The notes under the pieces were generated by a model that was not told the origin of the DNA, searched no databases, and worked only from the letters and a program-made list of their open reading frames with translations. Shown one piece after another: positions 34,887 through 43,213 of a stretch of DNA of 64,000 nucleotides. Made by a program: the position numbers and the translations under genes. Position 1 is the stretch's first letter, and every line of letters begins with the position of its first letter. Source of the DNA: Paulinella micropora (lineage: Eukaryota; Cercozoa; Imbricatea; Euglyphida); contig BJOX01000107.1 in NCBI GenBank assembly GCA_009731375.1, positions 666,508 to 730,507 on the forward strand. Reading direction: 5' to 3'.

Positions 34887-35355
34887 CTAATTAATGGATT
34901 CTTCATTATCCCCCACTTTTTTCATTAAGGCGGAGAGAGAAGGAAAGACAAGGATTTCCTCCCCCTCCTCCCCAACCTTGAGTGAAACAAGAAAGTAAGT
35001 TTTCTTTCTTGGGTTTCTCATGGTTTTATCAAGGGGCACCCAAGCGAAAAGATAATTCTCTGTTCGCTCACTCGCCCTGCGAGTATAATACTTGGTTTCG
35101 TTTTGGAAGGCGCTAAAACCATCCAACAAACCCAGGCCGACAAACCCAGCAGACACACGAATGAATTGTGCGTCTTTATTTTCGGCAGGGGCTTTTTTCT
35201 CAACCGCCTCCCAAGTTTTCCAAAAAGCAGGAGCAACACCTACAACCACATTCATTATCGTAAAAAAAGAAACAATAGAGTTAGGACTTACCCGCAGGAG
35301 CAGGATTGAGGTTGATTCCGCCAACTCCGTCGGCTAATTGGTTCGGCTCGCCCAT
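34887..35355 (-). CDS. Two-exon gene of unknown function
   Basis: The start is ATG 35355 (MGEPNQLADGVGGINLN). Exon 1 is 35355-35292, the intron is 52 bp (35291-35240, GCGG|GTAAGT...TTGTAG|GTGTT), and exon 2 is 35239-34887. The splice restores one frame through a Gly codon split G|GT. The product is about 138 residues: a Gly/Asn/Pro-rich start, then VAPAFWKTWEAVEKKAPAEN and RVSAGFVGLGLLDGFSAFQN, a basic/aromatic core (TKYYTRRASERTENYLFAWV) and an acidic end with stop TAG. It sits between the foldback element and the AT-rich virus-like block, but its base composition and intron set it apart from that block. Not recognised. Confidence 0.65.
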
Positions 35356-35570
35356 AGTCTATTACACACACAAAAAGCATGTGTACAGATACTTCCCTGT
35401 TCAGAGAGCGCTAGACTTGCTGGCAACTCATATCTGAGGTTGTTGAGGGTCATCAACTCCTCAGTAATTTTAATATCCTTTCCTTCCATTTTTTTTGTGT
35501 GCTCGTGGGATTGTAAAATATGCGATGCTACTATACTAAAAAAATAATAATAGAAATTAAAAATAAATAA

Positions 35571-35969
35571 TTATTCACCTGAAACGGATTGTTTAATAAT
35601 ATAAACTGATTTCTGTATGTTGTCAAGTCTCGCATCTTGTGGTGAAGTCAATTGAAACTCTCTTGCCTCAGCATTCTGAACCGCTTTCTTTAAATGAGCC
35701 AAACTGCTAACAGCAGTGTCCAAATCAACAACATCTGCATTTTCTTTGTTATCAGAAATGTCTGTTAATGTGTTTTGAATAGTGCTCTTCTCATGCGGGA
35801 CAAGATCACCAAATTCAGTTAATGGTTGGTTAACTAATGGGGCACCATGACTACTCCACAATTCAAACTGGTTTAGTTGAAACCCATCACTTTTTGGTCG
35901 GTTTGCTTCATTTATCTTATTAATAAAATCAATTTGCAAACGTTTTGAAGCACTTGAGTTTTTAATCAT
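35571..35969 (-). CDS. Small protein at the left end of the virus-like block
   Basis: An intronless 132-residue frame starting MIKNSSASKRLQIDFINKIN, mostly helical and charged, ending VYIIKQSVSGE and TAA. TATATAATAATAATT lies just upstream (about 35968-35985). AT-rich codon use and orientation match the genes to its right (36.1-43.0 kb). No domain was recognised; a structural or accessory viral protein is inference from context only. Confidence 0.6.
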   Translation of the reverse strand: MIKNSSASKRLQIDFINKINEANRPKSDGFQLNQFELWSSHGAPLVNQPLTEFGDLVPHEKSTIQNTLTDISDNKENADVVDLDTAVSSLAHLKKAVQNAEAREFQLTSPQDARLDNIQKSVYIIKQSVSGE

Positions 35970-36126
35970 TATATAATAATAATTATTTTATCAATTACCA
36001 TTAATTATTTTTTTCATAATTTGTAAATTCTTGTGCGTAATTATTTCCTCTTTCATTTTCTTTAACTATGGCTTGATTTACATCAATGTCATTAGTTTGT
36101 GCAACCTTTTCAGTTGGTGGAGTTTC

Positions 36127-36579
36127 TTAAGAAGCATCTTCTATTACTTCTATCTTACTTGCTGGTGTTGTTGTAGTTTGTTTTGGCACAGAAACGGGAG
36201 TGGGATTAACAGATTTTGGTAAAGATTGTTCAATCTTAAGTGCTGGAGACATTTCAACAGGTTTCGCATTTGGTTCAGGAGATGAATTATTTGCTGATTC
36301 TATGTCTGGTATTTTTCTTTTTAATGCTTCATCTGGCATTTGATCTGGTCGCCCGCTGGGAATAGGTTGTTCATTTTTCTTACTTTCCGATTTGCTCACT
36401 TTTGGTTTTAATTGACACTTAATCTTGCCACTTTTAATATCCTCTTCTATCTTCTTTACTGCTAAGTATTCGGGCGATCCCTTACGAATGGTTACGAATT
36501 TTCCCTGCGAATTCTGTTTATACCAAATAGCAACTGCTTGTTGATAGCAAGTCTTGTATAATTTAGTTGATTCCGCCAT
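36127..36579 (-). CDS. 150-aa Pro/Lys-rich protein of virus-like block
   Basis: Starts MAESTKLYKTCYQQAVAIWY, followed by a short folded-looking part with TIRKGSPEYLAVKKIEEDIK and then a disordered Pro/Ser/Lys-rich C-terminus ending VIEDAS, TAA. TATATTATATAAT-like sequence lies immediately upstream of the ATG (about 36580-36592), a possible promoter. Intronless, same strand as its neighbours. Not recognised. Confidence 0.65.
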   Translation of the reverse strand: MAESTKLYKTCYQQAVAIWYKQNSQGKFVTIRKGSPEYLAVKKIEEDIKSGKIKCQLKPKVSKSESKKNEQPIPSGRPDQMPDEALKRKIPDIESANNSSPEPNAKPVEMSPALKIEQSLPKSVNPTPVSVPKQTTTTPASKIEVIEDAS

Positions 36580-36748
36580 ATTATATATTATTGCGGAAAA
36601 AAACTTTCAATTTAATTTTTTACAAGTTTGTCATATCTCTATCCTTATTTAATCGTAATATAGTAGAGAAATTTTTTCTAAAATGGGTTGTTCTATCACT
36701 GGCAGTGTTGTTAATTGCTAGGAATGAATAAGGTTCTGCCGTAGCATA

Positions 36749-37511
36749 TTAAACCATATTGTAAAATTCTTTTTTGGTGAGAAAAGGACTTTCATATTCA
36801 TCCGCCAGTCTGTCAAGTTCGCTTCTCCTTACTCCATTAAAAATAATCATCCAATGGCAATTAATTCTTATTCTTCGTGGGAGTTGTGTATAACTCTGAG
36901 TTGCTACCCAGACTGACACCTTAGCGTGTGTTGAAGCGAAAAACAACTCAGTAAGCACTTCTGATTTGAGAAAAGTTTTGTTCTGTGCGATGTCATCCAA
37001 TAACAATAATATTTTCGGTGCCTTCTTAAACCCTTTAGTTTGAATCAGTTCTTTTTGTTTGGTTAATATTTCTCTTATTAACTCAGGCCTATCTTCTTTG
37101 ATTGTGTCTTCTTTTTTTAACTTGAGAGTGTCTTCTAAAATCGGGCACGGACTTTCGCATTCTATCATAAAAACCTTTCAACATGTTCTTTTTTGCGAGT
37201 AGATTACAAATCATAACTGATTTCCCCCCGCCAGTGCTTGCACATATAACCATAGTCCCCATTGCTGGCAATATTCCTTCTTTTTGAATAGGAAGCAATT
37301 CAACCCCATCTCTTTGTGTTTTAATTGGTTGTATTTCCAAGTCATTCTTAAATTTTGGCGGTTTTTTGCTATCTAACTCTGTTATTACTGGCCTGTCAAT
37401 AGTAAATTCCTCGTGGGCTTTTTCTATGTTGGTCTTCTCCAGATTCTGCTTCAAAAGTGTTTTTCGTGGCAACTTGTTTGCTATTAATCCTTTATGTATA
37501 GATCTAGGCAT
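36749..37511 (-). pseudogene. FtsK/HerA-type DNA packaging ATPase, frameshifted
   Basis: The first part starts best at ATG 37511 (MPRSIHKGLIANK), 8 bp after the upstream gene's stop, and contains a Walker A P-loop ASTGGGKS (residues 91-98, about 37241-37218). The second part, one frame over and running to 36749, has a Walker B KILLLLDDIAQNK (DD near 36997-36992), then VSVWVATQSYTQLPRRIRIN, which resembles the sensor/arginine-rich end of viral genome-packaging ATPases. The frames change at about 37180-37160, just after KGFYDR. Total length of roughly 250 residues is usual for virophage, Polinton-like and NCLDV A32-type ATPases. The family would pump DNA into capsids. The frameshift marks the copy as inactive unless it is a sequencing error. 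Confidence 0.8.
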
Positions 37512-37518
37512 TACTATA

Positions 37519-37923
37519 TTATGGGTTTTGAAAATAGTTTGGATTATATCTATAATTATCATATTCAACACCAAATGGTTGCGGTGGTGAAGCATAATTA
37601 TAGAAATAAGGAGAGTAAGGACTACCAAAAGCATAATTACTTGGAGGATTGACAAGCGGTTTAAAATCTTTTCTTTCAGGACGAGTTTGAACTTGTCGCG
37701 GGATTTCAGCAGGGAAGTTTCTAGTCAGTTTTCGTTTCATTTTTGGAAACTCTCTTTTTTCGTTCATTCTGGTCTGAATGACTGCTCTATTGTATCTATT
37801 CAACATAAAGTGATTATTTGTGTTGCAATAAAGTGTGTTATCTAGTGATTCAAGATCATTCTTAGTTTCTAGCATGCGATCGCGTCTTAGTTCGTTGCCT
37901 TTAATAAGTGGGTTTGTTTGCAA
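37519..37923 (-). CDS. 134-aa basic, Tyr/Pro/Asn-tailed protein
   Basis: The ATG at 37923 overlaps the end of the upstream gene by 23 bp. The N-terminal half is charged (KGNELRRDRMLETKNDLESL); the C-terminus is rich in Tyr, Pro and Asn (NYAFGSPYSPYFYNYASPPQ), ending FQNP, TAA. Intronless and packed against the ATPase gene, as in small DNA virus genomes. Function unknown. Confidence 0.65.
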   Translation of the reverse strand: MQTNPLIKGNELRRDRMLETKNDLESLDNTLYCNTNNHFMLNRYNRAVIQTRMNEKREFPKMKRKLTRNFPAEIPRQVQTRPERKDFKPLVNPPSNYAFGSPYSPYFYNYASPPQPFGVEYDNYRYNPNYFQNP

Positions 37924-38161
37924 ATTCCACGAATGCGGCTACTTGTGGATTTGGCGGTGATGGTGCTGGTGTTGCTTGCGGTGGTGCTGGTGTTGCTTGC
38001 AGTGGTGCTGGTGTTGCTTGCGGTGGATTAGTTTTTTCAACTTGACTATCTTTTAACTCTAACTCTTCCAATTGCTTCATTTGGTCTTGAGTTAATTTAC
38101 CCCGCATTTCTTCGTAAATTCTCTTATCCAAAACATCATCTGCATCTGCTACGTCTGACAT
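37901..38161 (-). CDS. 86-aa acidic protein with PQATPAP repeats
   Basis: Starts MSDVADADDVLDKRIYEEMR. A helical Lys/Glu/Leu region is followed by three to four repeats of PPQATPAP, encoded by the GGTGTTGCTTGCGGTGGTGCT minisatellite on the plus strand (about 37965-38030). It overlaps the next gene at its 3' end and begins 15 bp after the PLA2-like gene stops. Unknown function. Confidence 0.6.
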   Translation of the reverse strand: MSDVADADDVLDKRIYEEMRGKLTQDQMKQLEELELKDSQVEKTNPPQATPAPLQATPAPPQATPAPSPPNPQVAAFVEFANKPTY

Positions 38162-38175
38162 ACTAGCACCTTGAT

Positions 38176-39171
38176 TTAGTGCTTGTTTGATGGCCTCTTC
38201 CCATCCAACTTTTGGATCGTCATAATTGGAAAGTTTTTCTCTCTCAACGATTTAACAAATCCCTTTAAGTGCCTCGTTTGGGCGCCTTTATCCTCAAGTA
38301 TGAGCAAGTTATTGCCCAGTCCAATAGTATCTGCTACTACCATATTGTCTGAGTATGTGATCGGGACTTCAACACTAAGATTTATATCTTTTGCTATACT
38401 TGGTGGAATATCTTTTGTGCTCTGTGTATTTATTTTTTCTATAAAATTATTAATTGTAGTTTCATTTGCTGGTGCGATAAGAGAATATCCTTTCACGCCA
38501 TCGGCTGTTTCTTGCGATTTCACCATTTTATGAAAACCATCAACGAGTTCCGCATATTGTTTATTAAATGTAGCAGGATTTACTACTTTATTTACTTTAA
38601 ATGTTGCATCCTTGATACCAATCATGGACATTAATGTTTTATCTACATCGCCTATAAATCCATTATACTTCGCATCTGGAGGAGTGGTTTTGATAGTTTT
38701 CCAAAACTTCATCGCATCCCAAAAAGATACTCCGCTACGTGCCCTCCCCTGTGCTTCCAAGGCCATTCTAGATATATCCGCTTTTGAAAACATTGAGTTG
38801 TAATTGTCAAAAATACTCTTGGCAACTTCAGCCGTAGCCAATCCATTACTCGTTAGATAATCACTCATATTGGTAATTCTTTCAAAGTATCGTTTATCTG
38901 CAAAGTCTTGGACATTCTTGTCGCCTGACACATACAATAAATCATGTTCGAAAGCAACTAAGTCCAAAGCATCTGCTGGGAGAATGTAAGGAAATTTGCC
39001 ACGAGTTCTATCTTCTAATTGAAGACGGCTTTCCACTCGTGTGCCCCCACCATTATAATTACTTCCCTCGGTATGAATTCGTTCTTCTTCCAACTTAGTG
39101 AGAGCATCTGGTTGAGCAGACCATGTTTGATATATTACTTTAAGTGCTTTTGCAAGACCAGCAAGTGTCAT
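38176..39171 (-). CDS. PLA2-like (parvovirus VP1-type) domain protein
   Basis: 331 residues from ATG 39171. Residues 39-80 carry YNGGGTRVESRL, a match to the Y-x-G-x-G calcium-loop pattern of parvovirus-type phospholipase A2 domains, then PADALDLVAFEHDLLY, whose HDLLY (76-80) matches the catalytic His-Asp and the HDxxY motif. In parvoviruses this domain lets incoming particles breach membranes; here that role is inference. The remaining 250 residues (SGVSFWDAMKFWKTIKTTPP, VEVPITYSDNMVVADTIGLG) are not recognised and could be structural. The frame is open upstream for 16 more codons (including SLGAWDVFKAG) to the TGA of the preceding gene, so both ORFs may once have been one protein of about 690 residues. 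Stop TAA. Confidence 0.65.
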   Translation of the reverse strand: MTLAGLAKALKVIYQTWSAQPDALTKLEEERIHTEGSNYNGGGTRVESRLQLEDRTRGKFPYILPADALDLVAFEHDLLYVSGDKNVQDFADKRYFERITNMSDYLTSNGLATAEVAKSIFDNYNSMFSKADISRMALEAQGRARSGVSFWDAMKFWKTIKTTPPDAKYNGFIGDVDKTLMSMIGIKDATFKVNKVVNPATFNKQYAELVDGFHKMVKSQETADGVKGYSLIAPANETTINNFIEKINTQSTKDIPPSIAKDINLSVEVPITYSDNMVVADTIGLGNNLLILEDKGAQTRHLKGFVKSLREKNFPIMTIQKLDGKRPSNKH

Positions 39172-39219
39172 AGTCTCTACGCCTGCTTTGAAAACGTCCC
39201 ACGCACCTAAAGACGTTAC

Positions 39220-40251
39220 TCAAATGGCTAATTTGTTCCTATATTCCCTCCATACATAATCACCTATTCTTTGCTGTCCGCTTGCGATCAAAAGAGGATT
39301 AGGCGGAGGCAAACCCTGTGGCGCTTCATTTCTTGCTAGTGTTAGCAAAAGGGCATTGAAAGCATCTGCTCTTCTTCTTCCGAGTAATTCACCATTCATT
39401 GCACGTAGTTGTGGATTGTTGGCAACTAATCTCAATATCTGCCCCCACGCTAGTTTTCTCACACCATATCGCCCAACACCTGTAGCAACGTTAAGTAATC
39501 TATTAAGTCTGGGACCCATAATTATCTCTTGAATACTTCTAATAATAGCATTAACAAATCTATCTACATTTCGGGGATCATCAGTTATTCGTGGCACAAG
39601 CATCTTGTGTTCGTCGCCTATCTGTGCTTCTATTAAACCATCATCTGGGTATTTTCTCTCCCACTCTTCTCGGTTTTCTTTCCATTCCTTATATTCCTGT
39701 TCCGCTTGCTTTCTATCCTCTCTTCGTATTACGCGAGTTTTGTCCGCTTTGCCTTTGTTTTTCATATACGTTAAGCCCTTATCGGTTAATCGTTTTAAGT
39801 CTTCTTCTTTATATTCTTGTTTCACCAATTGTGTTATATCACGCTTCATTTGCTGGATATTGTCTTCTATGTGCATTATAACATATTTATCGGTAACCAT
39901 TGCTAATTTTCGCATTTCAATCATTTGTTCGTTCATGGGGGCAGTTCCATGTTTTCTTTCAAATTCTTTCATACCGACGCCGTCATCTTGGAGGTGCGCT
40001 TTCAGTTCATCGTAATTCATGTTTGCATAAATACTTTGCTTATTGTCCAACGCGCTAATCCTATCTTTTAAATCCTCCATAGTATTCCCCCCTCTTGTTG
40101 AAGCATTCAACAATCTATCCGCTCTAAGCCTCTCGCGGGCTTGACTATTGATGCCTTCATTAACTTGATCAATCCAAAAATCGTCTGCTTCATCCAACAA
40201 ATCACGTCTAATTTCGTTATAATACGTAAAAAATGGTTTTTCGTGTGGCAT
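39220..40251 (-). CDS. 343-aa charged helical protein upstream of PLA2 ORF
   Basis: ATG 40251 (MPHEKPFFTYYNEIRRDLLD). The first 210 residues are highly charged and helix-rich (IQQMKRDITQLVKQEYKEED, KQAEQEYKEWKENREEWERK). The C-terminal part (NVDRFVNAIIRSIQEIIMGP, GVRKLAWGQILRLVANNPQL) is more globular. It ends WREYRNKLAI, TGA, and the same frame continues openly into the PLA2-like ORF. It is divergent from the plus-strand gene starting at 40276, with only 24 bp between them. No family was recognised; a virion or internal structural protein is inference from position. Confidence 0.6.
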   Translation of the reverse strand: MPHEKPFFTYYNEIRRDLLDEADDFWIDQVNEGINSQARERLRADRLLNASTRGGNTMEDLKDRISALDNKQSIYANMNYDELKAHLQDDGVGMKEFERKHGTAPMNEQMIEMRKLAMVTDKYVIMHIEDNIQQMKRDITQLVKQEYKEEDLKRLTDKGLTYMKNKGKADKTRVIRREDRKQAEQEYKEWKENREEWERKYPDDGLIEAQIGDEHKMLVPRITDDPRNVDRFVNAIIRSIQEIIMGPRLNRLLNVATGVGRYGVRKLAWGQILRLVANNPQLRAMNGELLGRRRADAFNALLLTLARNEAPQGLPPPNPLLIASGQQRIGDYVWREYRNKLAI

Positions 40252-40275
40252 TTTTTTTATCCGCTATTATATAAC
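40252..40275. promoter_or_regulatory. 24-bp bidirectional promoter candidate
   Basis: Divergent start codons at 40251 (-) and 40276 (+) are separated only by a T-run and CCGCTATTATATAAC, which holds a TATATAA box close to the plus-strand ATG. Confidence 0.35.
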
Positions 40276-40635
40276 ATGGATAATAAAAAAGAAAAAAGCA
40301 AAGACGAGCAACAACTTGAAGAGTTGGAAAAACTTGGAAAGGAGATAGACCAAATCCGCATCACTCAGAACTTAGTGAATAGAAACCCCAATATTTTTAG
40401 AAAACCTGAAAATATCCTTTACCGCTTACCGCTATCAGATAAGCAACGAGAAGCAATTTATAATAATATAATTAAAGAAGAGGGAAAAAGCGGAGTTAAA
40501 TATATGTTATTAATATTGCTATTCGTGTGCTCGGCTATGTCGCGGACTGCCTGCGATTTTTACTCGCGATACTCGGAAAAAAAGAATGAATCGTGTGCTT
40601 ATTGTATAAAGCAAGGGGTAGATACAGGTTCATAA
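40276..40635 (+). CDS. 119-aa single-TM protein
   Basis: Starts MDNKKEKSKDEQQLEELEKL. A charged N-terminal helix is followed by a middle part with NPNIFRKPENILYRLPLSDK, one hydrophobic segment (YMLLILLFVCSAM, residues about 76-88) and a Cys-containing tail ending DTGS, TAA. It is one of two plus-strand genes in the block. Unknown; small TM proteins are common in Polinton-like and virophage genomes. Confidence 0.6.
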   Translation: MDNKKEKSKDEQQLEELEKLGKEIDQIRITQNLVNRNPNIFRKPENILYRLPLSDKQREAIYNNIIKEEGKSGVKYMLLILLFVCSAMSRTACDFYSRYSEKKNESCAYCIKQGVDTGS

Positions 40636-40788
40636 ATAACGGAAATAATATGCGTCGTAGTTTTGATGAGGCACTGCCTTTAATGTGTGCGGGTGATAGT
40701 TCGTCTTGATACAAAACATATATATGAATGCGGTAATTTGTGATTTAAAGATAGCGATATATAATAATAACAAATAATAACAAACAAT

Positions 40789-41503
40789 ATGCCACGAGTT
40801 GGAGATAGTAAGAAAGGTAAAATTTATGTGATTAGGTCGCATCAGACAGACCAAATATATATTGGTTCAACTACACAAACATTGGCTCAACGACTTGGAA
40901 GACACAGGCAAAGTTATAGAGAATATATGTCTGGCAAAAAAAAGGAACATATTCAAGTTTTGAAATATTAAAATATGGGGGTGATTACATTGAATTACTT
41001 GAAGACTACCCATGTGATAATGTAAATCAATTACTTCGTAAAGAAGGTGAATGGATTAGAAATAGTGATTGTGTTAATAAAATAATTGCTGGTAGGACTC
41101 CAGTTGAATGGAATAAAGACAACAAAGAAAAGGTTTCGCAAAGATTTAAAGCATATAGAGAAGCAAATAAAGAATACTTAGCAAGAAAAAATAAGGAATG
41201 GTATGAAAAAAATAAAGAATATGCAGCACAAAAACAGAAGGAACATAGAGAGATAAAAAAAGATTATTATTACAAGCATATAAACAAAGTCTGGAGGGAT
41301 GAAAATAAAGAATACATAGCAGAAAATCAAAAGGAATATTACGAAAAAAATAAGCAAACTCTTCTGGAAAAAAATAGATCGCGGAATTCAGCAATAATTC
41401 AATGTGAATGTGGAAGAAGTATTAGAAAAGATAGCATTCAGAACATATAAAATCTGAAATTCATTATGATAATATGCTCGGGCTGATAGCCTTTGGTATT
41501 TAA
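40789..41503 (+). pseudogene. GIY-YIG endonuclease with zinc tail, frameshifted
   Basis: Starts MPRVGDSKKGKIYVIRSHQT. KIYVIR and DQIYIGSTTQTLAQRLGRH are the GIY-YIG core with the catalytic Arg region. The frame breaks near 40950-40970; the next frame continues KYGGDYIELLEDYPCDNVNQ and LLRKEGEWIRN (family Glu and turn motifs), then a repetitive Lys/Glu/Tyr helix. Near the end QCECGRSIRKDSIQ is in one frame and EHIKSEIH in another, together giving the C-x-C...H-x-K-S-x-x-H tail typical of giant-virus and Polinton-like-virus homing-type nucleases. Two frameshifts imply decay. It could be a homing-type passenger within the virus-like block. Confidence 0.8.
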
Positions 41504-41856
41504 TTTACTTTCTTACTTGAGGACGGGCTTGGAAGCACTATTCCCACCATCAACGAAATGAGCCCCACATAGACATTAGCTTGATTACAATCAAGATTAT
41601 GATTAGAAAGTTTTACGATCGCTAATGCGATTATTGCAATAATGATACCCATTTGAAATAAGTATTTAATAAGTCGGCTGTCGGTCGGCCTATTTTTTAT
41701 ACAACAACAATTCCAGTTATCTTCCAATTCGTGCTCTACTTTTTTTTCCTCAGTCTTTAGTTCTACTTCAAGAACACGAGACTTTAATTCGGGAGTTAGT
41801 TCGCCATCCATATCCCTAATATGTGGCAATATATGAAGTCGCGTATTATTGGACAT
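41500..41856 (-). CDS. 118-aa two-TM protein, viral membrane type
   Basis: The ATG at 41856 overlaps the stop of the S74 gene (ATGTCCAATAA holds both). A helical N-terminus (LTPELKSRVLEVELKTEEKK) and a short Cys-rich stretch (NCCCIKN) precede TM1 (about 63-83, LFQMGIIIAIIALAIVKL) and TM2 (about 93-109, ANVYVGLISLMVGIVLPSPS). Proteins with a C-terminal GLI-x-G-x-x-LPSP segment recur, from memory, in Polinton-like and giant virus genomes. Stop TAA. Likely a virion membrane or accessory protein, by context. Confidence 0.65.
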   Translation of the reverse strand: MSNNTRLHILPHIRDMDGELTPELKSRVLEVELKTEEKKVEHELEDNWNCCCIKNRPTDSRLIKYLFQMGIIIAIIALAIVKLSNHNLDCNQANVYVGLISLMVGIVLPSPSSSKKVN

Positions 41857-42994
41857 TAGGTAAAACGACTGCTCTGATTTCAGAAAGTTGCTTAGATAGA
41901 TCTTCTATAATAAGCATGAGATTATTATTTTGTTTTTCTAAATTAACTACCTTTTCCGCCATGTGTTGGAAAGCACTGACTAATATTGGTATAAAACTTG
42001 TATATGTTATGCCTTCAAGATTTCCATCTCCATCATCCGCTTTTATTCCACTTTCAGATACAAATTCAGGAAATATTTTTTTAACTTCATCAGCAATAAA
42101 TCCGTGGTTCTTTTGTTCTTTCTTTTCGTCTGATTTCAAATAATATGAACAACAATTTATTTTCATTAGTTTCTCACAACAATCCCCGCAGTCTAATGTT
42201 TTAATATCTGATTTTAGCCTCCTGTCAGATGAGTTTGTCCAAGCACCATTAAGTGGAACATAATTATAACTGCCAGAAGGCTCACCTGTAGAGTTTGAAG
42301 TAGTCCAAGCATGTAGAATTCCCTGAGATGCGCAGACTACTCCATAATTTGAATATCCTCCTGATTTCATATATATTTGTGGGTCGTAAGTAGAACTTGG
42401 TCTTTTTCTTAATGTTAAAAATCCGCTGGATGCTGTTGTGATGCTTAAATCTCCCGCATTGCTTATGTTCATCGCCTCGCTAAATGCTATGGCTCCTCCA
42501 AGTGATACTCCTGATTTGTAATTAAAGGCGAGTTTGTTGCTTATCTTGTATATTTGGAAGTTGGAGTTTATGTTGCTTGATTTCCAGCCACCCCCCTCCC
42601 AATAACTATCAAAACTTAAAGCAATATTATCCTGACTATAATTCAATAATTGGAATGTGGGATAAATTGATGTATGAACGAATGCTTGAATATGTGGGCC
42701 ATTCGCATTTCCGTCTGTTCCATATAATTCTAAGCCACCAGTTACTCCTATTCCTTTTGTTGAGTTGCTTATGGTGGCACTGTCACGCATGGGGTGACCC
42801 ATTCGTGACAGATCGCCCCGATCATTTTTATGACATAAACAAATATAACAAAAATGATCGGCGCCTGCAGATTTCTGGCCGCACACAGTACGTAACCATT
42901 TCATATCACCGGTAACATAAAGCTGAACATCATATTTAATACCGGTCGCCGATGATATCCAACCGTCCTCCCAGGATTCACAGGTTTTAAGCAT
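41846..42994 (-). CDS. Peptidase S74 fibre protein with foreign N-terminus
   Basis: 382 residues. The C-terminal 125 are a peptidase-S74 intramolecular chaperone: TNSSDRRLKSDIKTL (about 253-267, with the conserved Ser-Asp and Lys), HGFIADEVKKIFPEFVS (297-313), TSFIPILVSAFQHM, then a coiled coil (345-376). These domains trimerise and then cleave themselves off fibre or spike proteins of phages and algal viruses. Residues 75-250 are a Gly/Ser/Asn-rich fibre-like body. Residues 1-70 differ: YVTGDMKWLRTVCGQKSAG then DHFCYICLCHKNDRGD looks like the zinc-cluster part of a transposon-type protein and its DNA is GC-richer. The ORF is therefore a fusion or an insertion at its 5' end. Stop TAA. Confidence 0.8.
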   Translation of the reverse strand: MLKTCESWEDGWISSATGIKYDVQLYVTGDMKWLRTVCGQKSAGADHFCYICLCHKNDRGDLSRMGHPMRDSATISNSTKGIGVTGGLELYGTDGNANGPHIQAFVHTSIYPTFQLLNYSQDNIALSFDSYWEGGGWKSSNINSNFQIYKISNKLAFNYKSGVSLGGAIAFSEAMNISNAGDLSITTASSGFLTLRKRPSSTYDPQIYMKSGGYSNYGVVCASQGILHAWTTSNSTGEPSGSYNYVPLNGAWTNSSDRRLKSDIKTLDCGDCCEKLMKINCCSYYLKSDEKKEQKNHGFIADEVKKIFPEFVSESGIKADDGDGNLEGITYTSFIPILVSAFQHMAEKVVNLEKQNNNLMLIIEDLSKQLSEIRAVVLPNVQ

Positions 42995-43131
42995 TTCCTC
43001 TATTCAATTTCAAATTTAATATTAATATTAAAATTTGATGCGTAACAAAAACTAACTAGTATCAATAAAACTTTCAATATTAATATTAATAATTAATTTT
43101 ATTAATAATAATAATCAATATGGAAGAAAGG

Positions 43132-43168
43132 GGAATAAGAGAAAAAGATGAAAATGATTCTCTTATTC
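43132..43168. repeat. 12-bp stem hairpin upstream of the block
   Basis: GGAATAAGAGAA pairs perfectly with TTCTCTTATTCC across a 13-bp loop. A diverged copy of the region recurs after the 43204-43213 gap. Confidence 0.7.
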
Positions 43169-43203
43169 CACTTTTTTCTCAGCCTCGGGGGGGGGGGGGG
43201 GGA

Positions 43204-43213
43204 NNNNNNNNNN
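43204..43213. other. 10-N gap with duplicated flanks and poly-G
   Basis: Sequence ending AGCCTCGGGGG... (43100-43203) recurs after the Ns (43214-43300) at roughly 85-90 percent identity, more diverged than a simple overlap. Unmerged alleles or a short tandem duplication are possible. Confidence 0.85.

Noticed and set aside
42577-42915. Plus-strand 112-codon frame across the S74 gene
   Set aside because: Antisense shadow of the minus-strand S74 ORF, with no independent motif.
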